Source of the DNA: Acidimicrobiaceae bacterium
GTDB taxonomy: Bacteria > Actinomycetota > Acidimicrobiia > Acidimicrobiales > RAAP-2
Assembly: GCA_003151555.1 (NCBI GenBank)
Contig: PLXU01000107.1
Coordinates: forward strand, 2,449-7,470
Direction: 5' to 3'
DNA length: 5,022 nucleotides
Numbering within the stretch: the stretch's first letter is position 1; the number at the start of each line of letters is the position of its first letter. The notes beneath the pieces are model-generated. The model ran no database searches, was not told the DNA's origin, and saw nothing but the letters and a program-made list of their open reading frames with translations. Shown here in pieces: positions 1 through 5,022 of this stretch. A program made the position numbers and the translations under genes.

Positions 1-436
1 TCTCCTTCTGGGTGACGCCGGTGATTTTCTCGACGACGTCAGAGACCGACTCCAAGTGCTGAATATTGACGGTGGTGATCACGTTGATGCCGGCGTTGAG
101 CAGCGCCTCCACGTCCTGCCATCGTTTCTGATGAGTGCCGCCGGGTACATTGGTGTGCGCGAGCTCGTCCACCAGCACCACTTCAGGACGGCGAGCGAGG
201 ATGGCCTCGAGGTCCATCTCCTCTAATCGCGTGTCGCGGTATTCGCGACTCACCCTTGGGATCACCTCTAGGTCACGAATCTTCTCAATGGTGGAAGCAC
301 GACCGTGCGCCTCGACTAGGCCCACCACCACGTCGGTGCCCCGTTCACGTCGCCGCCACCCCTCGTCAAGCATGTGATAGGTCTTGCCGACACCTGGCGC
401 CGAGCCTAAGTAGACACGAAGTTCACCGCGAGCCAT
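1..436 (-). CDS. kdpD: Sensor histidine kinase KdpD, N-terminal part (cut by window edge)
   Basis: First 145 codons of KdpD, the membrane sensor kinase that with KdpE controls kdpFABC expression in response to K+ limitation. What is seen is the cytoplasmic N-terminal KdpD domain: a Walker A-like loop GSAPGVGKT at residues 11-19, the family motif VEAHGR at 41-46, a Walker B-like strand running into DELAHTN at 90-96, KRWQD at 104-108 and TTVNIQHLES at 121-130. The universal-stress-like domain, the four membrane spans and the kinase core of known KdpDs lie outside the window. The ATG at 434-436 is chosen because MARGELRVYLG fits the usual actinobacterial start just before the loop; E. coli KdpD has about 20 more residues. 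The only in-frame upstream alternative before a stop at 473-475 is a GTG at 440-442, two codons earlier. No good Shine-Dalgarno precedes either start. The gene follows kdpC in the same direction after 137 bases. Identity is firm; the exact start is less so. Confidence 0.95.
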   Translation of the reverse strand, partial: MARGELRVYLGSAPGVGKTYHMLDEGWRRRERGTDVVVGLVEAHGRASTIEKIRDLEVIPRVSREYRDTRLEEMDLEAILARRPEVVLVDELAHTNVPGGTHQKRWQDVEALLNAGINVITTVNIQHLESVSDVVEKITGVTQKE

Positions 437-573
437 GGTCACAGTTTGCTCGAGGTTGACGGGTTCGAGCGGTCACCATTTGCTGGCGAGTCACTAAAGA
501 GCGCGAGCACCGATAAGACGGGTTGGTCCACGATGCATTCGCACCTCGCCGATGGCTGGCCAGTGACCGCAGG
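437..573 (-). other. kdpC-kdpD intergenic region
   Basis: This 137-base stretch is the only real gap in an otherwise tightly packed operon. It has no stem followed by a T-run that would suggest an intrinsic terminator, so transcription can plausibly continue from kdpC into kdpD. No -35/-10 pair on the minus strand is close enough to consensus to call a promoter. It holds a 6-base inverted repeat near the kdpD start (listed separately) and three copies of GGTCAC or its complement, at 437-442, 471-476 and 563-568. An 18-codon minus-strand frame (ATG at 477-479, TGA at 423-425) overlaps the kdpD start but has no ribosome binding site, so I do not call it a gene. Confidence 0.6.
448..470 (-). repeat. 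Small inverted repeat upstream of kdpD
   Basis: In the minus-strand transcript, GCUCGA and UCGAGC can pair as a perfect 6-base stem around an 11-base loop, ending 11 bases before the kdpD ATG, about where a ribosome would bind. The hexamer GGTCAC (plus strand) lies directly outside the repeat at 471-476 and again close by at 437-442. It could be a weak translational control hairpin or part of an operator. A stem this short arises by chance fairly easily in a region of this size, and no U-run follows it, so it is not a terminator. Function is unproven. Confidence 0.25.
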
Positions 574-1197
574 CTAGTGCAACTTGGCAAGCGCCTCATT
601 TAGTTGCAATACGTCGATGTAACTGGAACCCAAAAACCCCAACTGCGCGCCGTGCGATTCACTCGCGATGAGCGTACGAAGTTTGGCCGGGGCAATGCCG
701 GTGGCCTTGGCGACCATGGGGATCTGCACCGTGGCGTCCAGCGGCGAGATGTCGGGGTCGACGCCGCTGCCCGAGGTGGTGACGAGATCGGGAGTCGGGT
801 TTACCCCCAGTTTGTGCCAGTACGCAACCAGCGCCTTCGTGTCGGCCTTCAGCACCTTGGAGCGCGGACCGAGGTTGGTTGCCCCGGACTCGCCGCTGAC
901 GCCGTTGGCGACGAGGGGGTTGTCGCCGCCGGCGGCGCCAGTCTTGGGATTGGCCGCGTAGGGCCCGGTGTCGTCGGGACGACCGTGGAAGACGCAACTG
1001 CCCAACGGATTGCCGGGACACTTGGTCGCCGCCCAATTCTGACCAATGAGCGTCGAACCGTTGGCCGTCAGCGAACCGTCGGCCTGGTTCTTGAAGAGCA
1101 GCTGGGCCACCCCAGTGCCCGCGAAGGCGTAGACGAACCCGAAGAAAACGAGACAGATGACTGCCAAGACCAGCGAGCGGCGAAGATGTACGAGCAT
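574..1197 (-). CDS. kdpC: Potassium-transporting ATPase subunit KdpC
   Basis: KdpC (207 residues; E. coli has 190) is the single-span accessory subunit of KdpFABC. It assembles with KdpA and KdpB and is thought to support high-affinity K+ transport; most of it faces outside the membrane. Residues about 8-27 form one hydrophobic span after a short basic N-terminus (HLRR). Conserved KdpC blocks follow in order: GSTLIGQNW at 47-55, FHGRP at 70-74, a Gly/Asn-rich stretch ending GATNLGP at 105-111, VTTSGSGVDPDISP at 139-152, QIPMVAKATGI at 158-168 and the C-terminal YIDVLQLNEAL at 193-203. The segment between GQNW and FHGRP is longer than in E. coli and carries two cysteines, Cys60 and Cys68, which could form a disulfide outside the cell (inference). 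The ATG sits 13 bases after the kdpB stop, behind a weak purine-rich AGAAAG. The gene ends with TAG. Confidence 0.97.
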   Translation of the reverse strand: MLVHLRRSLVLAVICLVFFGFVYAFAGTGVAQLLFKNQADGSLTANGSTLIGQNWAATKCPGNPLGSCVFHGRPDDTGPYAANPKTGAAGGDNPLVANGVSGESGATNLGPRSKVLKADTKALVAYWHKLGVNPTPDLVTTSGSGVDPDISPLDATVQIPMVAKATGIAPAKLRTLIASESHGAQLGFLGSSYIDVLQLNEALAKLH

Positions 1198-1204
1198 GAC
1201 GAGA

Positions 1205-1210
1205 CTTTCT
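1205..1210 (-). promoter_or_regulatory. Weak ribosome binding site of kdpC
   Basis: AGAAAG lies 7 bases before the kdpC ATG and immediately follows the kdpB stop codon TAA at 1211-1213. It matches the Shine-Dalgarno consensus only in part. Ribosomes finishing kdpB probably help initiation of kdpC (inference from the 13-base spacing). Confidence 0.4.
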
Positions 1211-3274
1211 TTAGTAGGCGTGCAGCGCGACGAGGATGAGGTCGATGAGCTTGATGAAGACGAAGGGCACTATGATGCCGCCGACTCCGTAAATCAGGAC
1301 GTTGCGGCGCAGGATCGCCGTTGAGTTGGCCGCGCGGAATTTGACTCCGCGCAGGGCCAAAGGAATCAGCGCCACAATTACTAAAGCGTTGAAGATGACC
1401 GCCGACAGTACGGCACTCTGCGGACTGTGCAGTTTCATCACGTTGAGTGCTTGCAGGTGGTCGCCGTAGGCAAAGGCAAAGAGCGCGGGAATGATGGCGA
1501 AATACTTGGCGATGTCGTTGGCAATCGAAAACGTCGTGAGCGACCCTCTCGTGATGAGTAGTTGCTTCCCAATCTCCACAATGTCGAGCAGTTTCGTGGG
1601 GTTAGAGTCCAAGTCCACCATGTTCCCGGCCTCTTTGGCTGCGGTGGTGCCCGTGTTCATGGCTACGCCAACGTCGGCTTGCGCTAACGCCGGCGCGTCA
1701 TTCGTGCCGTCACCGGTCATGGCGACCAACTTGCCACCCTCCTGCTCCTTCTTGATGAGTGCCATCTTCGCCTCGGGGGTAGCTTCGGCGAGGAAGTCGT
1801 CGACGCCCGCCTCCTGGGCAATGGCGGCCGCGGTGAGTGGATTGTCACCGGTGATCATCACCGTGCGAATACCCATCTGGCGCATCTCCTCAAACTTTTC
1901 ACGAATACCCTGCTTGACCACGTCCTTCAACTCGATGACGCCCAGGATGTCAACGCCGTCGACGACCACCAGCGGCGTTGAGCCTTCCCGTGAGACTCGC
2001 TCGACAATGGCGTCAAGGTCGCTCGGCACGGTGCCGCCCTGTTCGGTCACCCAGCGCTTGACAGAATCGCCAGCACCCTTTCGAATTTGACGCGGCCCCA
2101 TGTCGAGGCCCGACATGCGCGTCGTCGCGGTAAAGGGCACGAACGCGTGGTCACCTTCCAAGTGACGCTCGCGGATGTCGAAGAGTTCCTTGGCGAGCAC
2201 CACGATTGACCGACCCTCGGGGGTCTCGTCAGCAAGTGAGGCCAACTGAGCGACATCGGCCACCTCTTGCTCGCTGTGCCCACTCACGGGATAGAAGTGC
2301 GAAGCCATGCGGTTGCCCAGGGTGATAGTGCCCGTCTTGTCGAGCAGGAGCACCTGGACGTCACCGGCCGCTTCTACCGCACGTCCGCTCATGGCGAGTA
2401 CGTTGCGTTGGACCAGTCGGTCCATGCCGGCAATGCCAATCGCCGACAACAACGCCCCGATGGTCGTAGGAATCAGGCACACCAACAACGCAATGAGCAC
2501 TACAACTGATACCGAGCCATGGGCAAAGTTTGCGAAGGGCACGAGCGTGACGACCACCGGTATGAAGACAATCGTCAAGACTGCAAGCAGGATCGTGAGG
2601 GCAATTTCGTTCGGCGTCTTCTGACGGTTCGCCCCCTCGACGAGCGTGATCATGCGGTCGATGAACGTGTGGCCACGCTCGGCCGTGATACGCACGACGA
2701 TGCGGTCTGAGAGCACCTTGGTCCCGCCCGTCACGGCTGAACGGTCGCCACCCGATTCGCGGATCACCGGTGCTGACTCACCGGTAATTGCGGACTCATC
2801 GACAGAGGCAATGCCCTCAATGATTTCACCGTCGGAGGGAATGACGTCGTTGGCTTCGCAGACCACAAGGTCGCCTTTGGAGAGCTCCGCCGCCGGCACC
2901 AGTTCTTCACTGCCGTCGGGCAGCAACCGGCGGGCTTCAGTTTCCGAGCGCATCTTGCGCAACGTCTCGGCCTGCGCCTTGCCTCGTCCCTCGGCCATCG
3001 CTTCGGCGAAATTGGCGAAGAGCACGGTCAAGAGCAGCCACACCGTGATTGACCACGTGAACGTGCCGGGGTGCGCAAACGCTTCGAACAATGCGATGAT
3101 CGAACCGACCAACACGACGAACATGACGGGATTCTTCACCTGGACGCGGGGATCCAATTTGGTAAAGGAGTCCTTCAGCGCTTGGCGCAGAATTGGTCCA
3201 TCGAAGAGACCCCGGGCCTGGGCCACGCCGTGGCCGGACGCGTCGGGCGTTGTTTCGTTGATAACAGTGGTCAT
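1211..3274 (-). CDS. kdpB: Potassium-transporting P-type ATPase, ATP-binding subunit KdpB
   Basis: KdpB (687 residues; E. coli 682) is the P-type ATPase subunit that hydrolyses ATP to drive K+ import through KdpFABC. Every catalytic element is present. The actuator-domain motif TGES is at 164-167; its Ser167 aligns with the E. coli Ser162 known to be phosphorylated for inhibition. Membrane helix 4 has the IPTTIG motif, with Pro269. The phosphorylation motif DKTGT starts at Asp312 (E. coli Asp307). The nucleotide domain shows FTATTRMSG from 381 and KGA at 399-401. The hinge motifs TGDN (475-478) and GDGTNDAPAL (521-530) are intact. Asp587 and Lys590 in helix 5 match the E. coli pair Asp583/Lys586 implicated in coupling to KdpA. 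About seven membrane spans can be placed: near 46-68, 73-93, 224-247, 255-280, 580-605, 621-642 and 659-684. The ATG overlaps the kdpA stop as TAATG and has a good GAGG, which supports this start. Confidence 0.99.
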   Translation of the reverse strand: MTTVINETTPDASGHGVAQARGLFDGPILRQALKDSFTKLDPRVQVKNPVMFVVLVGSIIALFEAFAHPGTFTWSITVWLLLTVLFANFAEAMAEGRGKAQAETLRKMRSETEARRLLPDGSEELVPAAELSKGDLVVCEANDVIPSDGEIIEGIASVDESAITGESAPVIRESGGDRSAVTGGTKVLSDRIVVRITAERGHTFIDRMITLVEGANRQKTPNEIALTILLAVLTIVFIPVVVTLVPFANFAHGSVSVVVLIALLVCLIPTTIGALLSAIGIAGMDRLVQRNVLAMSGRAVEAAGDVQVLLLDKTGTITLGNRMASHFYPVSGHSEQEVADVAQLASLADETPEGRSIVVLAKELFDIRERHLEGDHAFVPFTATTRMSGLDMGPRQIRKGAGDSVKRWVTEQGGTVPSDLDAIVERVSREGSTPLVVVDGVDILGVIELKDVVKQGIREKFEEMRQMGIRTVMITGDNPLTAAAIAQEAGVDDFLAEATPEAKMALIKKEQEGGKLVAMTGDGTNDAPALAQADVGVAMNTGTTAAKEAGNMVDLDSNPTKLLDIVEIGKQLLITRGSLTTFSIANDIAKYFAIIPALFAFAYGDHLQALNVMKLHSPQSAVLSAVIFNALVIVALIPLALRGVKFRAANSTAILRRNVLIYGVGGIIVPFVFIKLIDLILVALHAY

Positions 3275-4962
3275 TAGAAGAACCTCAGGTGACTTAGTTG
3301 CTCGACAATGGGGCCGAGGGAGATCGCGGGGAAGAACGTCAGTCCGCCGATGATCAGGATCACACCGATGGTGAGACCGACGAACATCGGGTTATGGGTG
3401 CGGAAGGTACCGAGCCCTTCGGGCACGACATCTTTTTCGGCCAGGATCCCCCCTAACGCCAGCGCCGGGATTATGATGCCAAACCGACCGATCAACATGT
3501 CGATCGCGCCAATGACGTTGTAGAAGGGCGTGTTACCGGTTAAGCCGGCCATGGCCGAGCCGTTGTTGTTCCCCTGCGAGGTGAGCGCGTAGAGGATCTC
3601 ACTGAAGCCATGGGGCCCGGCATTGAGGGGTCCGGCGCGCCCTACGGCCAGGGAGACCGCCAACGCCGTGAGAATCAGCACGGTCATGGGCATCACCAGG
3701 GCCCCGAGGCCCGCGAGTTTGACCTCTCTGGCTTGGATCTTCTTGCCCAGATACTCCGGCGTTCGTCCGATCATGAGCCCGCCAATAAAGACCGCAATGA
3801 TCGCGTAGATCAGCAGTGTGTACAGCCCGCTGCCCGTGCCACCCGGCGTCACTTCGCCGAGCATCATGCCAGTCAGGGGGCCCAAGCCGCCTATCGGGTT
3901 GTACGAATCGGTTGCACTGTCGACGGCGCCGTCGGAGGTCTGGGTCATAGACACGTTGAACAGGGCGCTGGTGGTGTCGCCGAAGCGGACCTCTTTGCCC
4001 TCAGCGTTGCCCACCGTCGAGTGGATGCCCGCGGCCACGACCGCCGGATTGTTCTGGTGCTCGCTGTAGCTCGTGAAGGCGACCCAGGATCCAAAGAGGA
4101 TGACGACGACGGCCAGCAGCGCGGCCCCGTGCTTGATACTGCCGACCATCTTGCCAAAGGTGTAGGTAAGGGCGACCGGTATGGACAGGGTGAGCCAGAT
4201 ATAGAGCAGGTCCGTGAACGCTGTTGGGTTCTCAAAGGGGTGGGCCAGATCGACGTTGAAGAACCCGCCGCCGTTGGTGCCCAGCTGCATGATGGAGCCC
4301 ATAAATCCAGCCGGGCCACGTGGGATCGTCTGAGTGACGCCGTTCAAAGAGTCGTGGATGGTCACGGTTCCAGCCAAGGTCTGCACCGCGCCCTGGGCAA
4401 CGATCACGATACCGGCGACGAAGGCGATCGGCAACAAGACGTAGAACAAGCAGCGCGTGATGTCGACCCAGAAGTTGCCAATGGTCGCCGACTTGCGGCG
4501 CGAAAACCCTCGAACCAGCACAATCGCCGCCGCGATGCCCACGGCCGGGCTAACGAACTGCTGGACGGTGAGGGACCCCATCTGGGAGAAGTACGACATC
4601 GCCGTCTCTCCGCCGTAATTCTGCCAGTTCGTGTTCGTAACAAAGGAGGAGGCCGTATTGAAGCTGAGGGCCGGCCCCACAGCACCGAGGTGCTGGGGGT
4701 TCAAAGGCAGCGATCCCTGCAAGCGCAGGATCGCGTAGGTAAAGACCAGCGACACGAATGAGAAGATGATCATCGCGCCGGCGTAGCGCTTCCAGGTCTG
4801 TTCCTGCTCGGGGCTGGTCTTGAGTAAGCGGTAGATCGGCCGCTCCACGAAACCCAAGAAGTGCACCCGACCATCGAAGACGGCGGCCATGTACGAGCCC
4901 AGGTAACGCCAGGTGAAACCTAAGGCAATGACGAGGATCAGAATGGTGGCGAAGAAACCCAT
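3274..4962 (-). CDS. kdpA: Potassium-transporting ATPase, K+-binding subunit KdpA
   Basis: KdpA (562 residues; E. coli 557) is the K+-selective, channel-like subunit of KdpFABC, related to the SKT superfamily of K+ transporters. It is a hydrophobic, multi-span protein of about ten helices with four pore loops. All four filter regions can be placed: VTNTNWQNYGGE at 108-119 (loop 1, Gln114 matching E. coli Gln116), GTNGGGFFN at 228-236 (loop 2, Gly232), SDGAVDSATDS at 343-353 (loop 3, Gly345) and GNNNGSAMAG at 464-473 (loop 4, Gly468). Other family signatures are GEVTPGGTGSGLY at 369-381, GLMIGRTPEYLGKK at 395-408 and GPHGFSEILYA at 449-459. Loop 3 differs from E. coli, with Asp344 beside the filter glycine and Asp348 where Asn is usual; I expect this is lineage variation. 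The ATG directly follows the kdpF stop and has a GGAG site. The TAA stop overlaps the kdpB ATG by one base. Confidence 0.99.
   Translation of the reverse strand: MGFFATILILVIALGFTWRYLGSYMAAVFDGRVHFLGFVERPIYRLLKTSPEQEQTWKRYAGAMIIFSFVSLVFTYAILRLQGSLPLNPQHLGAVGPALSFNTASSFVTNTNWQNYGGETAMSYFSQMGSLTVQQFVSPAVGIAAAIVLVRGFSRRKSATIGNFWVDITRCLFYVLLPIAFVAGIVIVAQGAVQTLAGTVTIHDSLNGVTQTIPRGPAGFMGSIMQLGTNGGGFFNVDLAHPFENPTAFTDLLYIWLTLSIPVALTYTFGKMVGSIKHGAALLAVVVILFGSWVAFTSYSEHQNNPAVVAAGIHSTVGNAEGKEVRFGDTTSALFNVSMTQTSDGAVDSATDSYNPIGGLGPLTGMMLGEVTPGGTGSGLYTLLIYAIIAVFIGGLMIGRTPEYLGKKIQAREVKLAGLGALVMPMTVLILTALAVSLAVGRAGPLNAGPHGFSEILYALTSQGNNNGSAMAGLTGNTPFYNVIGAIDMLIGRFGIIIPALALGGILAEKDVVPEGLGTFRTHNPMFVGLTIGVILIIGGLTFFPAISLGPIVEQLSHLRFF
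3283..3286 (-). promoter_or_regulatory. Ribosome binding site of kdpB inside the kdpA 3' end
   Basis: GAGG (within TGAGGT) lies 8 bases before the kdpB ATG and inside the last codons of kdpA. Together with the shared base of the TAATG stop/start junction at 3272-3276, it supports the chosen kdpB start and points to translational coupling of kdpA and kdpB, which fits subunits needed in equal amounts. Confidence 0.75.
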
Positions 4963-5022
4963 TTAGAACTTCTCCGGCTTGAACATGGCGTAGCCCAAGT
5001 AGAAGAACATCACGACGGCCAC
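4963..5022 (-). CDS. kdpF: KdpF, small K+-ATPase stabilising peptide, 3' end (cut by window edge)
   Basis: The last 19 codons and the TAA of a tiny gene end directly against the kdpA ATG. The readable peptide is VAVVMFFYLGYAMFKPEKF: a hydrophobic membrane segment, then the short tail KPEKF. KdpF proteins are about 29 residues, one transmembrane helix ending in a pattern like YAL-x-(R/N)-(P/A)-E-x-F, which this matches; E. coli KdpF ends YALINAEAF. Position immediately before kdpA is the normal kdpF location. In E. coli the peptide stabilises the KdpABC complex in the membrane. The first readable codon is GTG at the window edge and could in principle be the start, but the usual length predicts roughly ten more residues upstream. 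Genes this short are often missed by automatic annotation. Confidence 0.85.
   Translation of the reverse strand: MAVVMFFYLGYAMFKPEKF
4972..4975 (-). promoter_or_regulatory. Ribosome binding site of kdpA inside kdpF
   Basis: GGAG (within CCGGAGAAG) lies 9 bases before the kdpA ATG and inside the Pro-Glu-Lys codons of the kdpF tail. The same bases thus code for the conserved KdpF C-terminus and serve as the kdpA Shine-Dalgarno. The stop and start codons are directly adjacent (TAA then ATG), so coupled translation is likely. Confidence 0.7.

Noticed and set aside
423..479. Possible 18-codon leader peptide overlapping the kdpD start
   Set aside because: It has ATG and TGA but no Shine-Dalgarno, and a frame this short is expected by chance. 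Nothing in the peptide suggests an attenuation signal.
456..484. TTGACG with a possible -10 element 17 bases later on the plus strand
   Set aside because: The -10 candidate TTTGCT matches only three of six consensus bases, and no plus-strand gene exists downstream to be driven by it.
437..573. Intrinsic terminator after kdpC
   Set aside because: No GC-rich stem followed by a T-run is present on the minus strand; the only notable stem is 6 bases with an 11-base loop and no T-run.
604..1239. A 211-codon plus-strand open frame opposite kdpC
   Set aside because: Antisense shadow of kdpC running into the kdpB end; low-complexity Arg/Gly-rich translation with no family resemblance.
2646..3353. 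A 235-codon plus-strand open frame opposite the kdpB start and kdpA end
   Set aside because: It spans the kdpA-kdpB junction antisense to both. The Ser/Thr/Arg-rich translation shows no domain.
3610..4761. A 383-codon open frame on the plus strand, opposite kdpA
   Set aside because: It lies wholly antisense to a well-conserved KdpA. Its translation is rich in Arg, Gly, Asp and His without recognisable domains, as expected from the complement of a GC-rich membrane-protein gene.

Overview
The window holds most of a bacterial high-affinity potassium uptake operon, kdpFABC followed by kdpD, all on the minus strand. Read in the direction of transcription, from the right edge to the left: the 3' end of kdpF (5022 to 4963, cut by the window edge), kdpA (4962 to 3274), kdpB (3274 to 1211), kdpC (1197 to 574), a 137-base gap, and the first 145 codons of kdpD (436 to 1, cut by the other edge). 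The large plus-strand open frames lying over these genes are antisense shadows and are not annotated.

How the genes work together: KdpF, KdpA, KdpB and KdpC form the membrane complex KdpFABC. KdpA is the channel-like K+-binding subunit, KdpB the P-type ATPase, KdpC a single-span accessory subunit and KdpF a very small hydrophobic peptide that stabilises the complex. KdpD is the sensor histidine kinase that normally acts with the response regulator KdpE to switch the operon on when K+ is limiting. No kdpE and no main operon promoter lie in the window; they would be expected beyond the left and right edges respectively.

The spacing points to one transcription unit with translational coupling. 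The kdpF stop abuts the kdpA ATG, the kdpA stop overlaps the kdpB ATG (TAATG), and 13 bases separate kdpB from kdpC. The exception is the kdpC-kdpD gap, which has no clear terminator, no convincing promoter and no good Shine-Dalgarno for kdpD, but does contain a small inverted repeat just upstream of the kdpD start.

Organism: the DNA is moderately GC-rich, and the KdpD N-terminus begins directly before the nucleotide-binding loop, as in actinobacterial KdpDs, without the longer leader seen in E. coli. An actinobacterium is the best guess, possibly an acidimicrobial-type lineage, but the sequence alone does not fix this. All key catalytic and pore motifs are present. I see no frameshift, mobile element, RNA gene, CRISPR array or unknown system here. 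The observations below are modest: lineage-type variation in KdpC and KdpA, and possible local control of kdpD.
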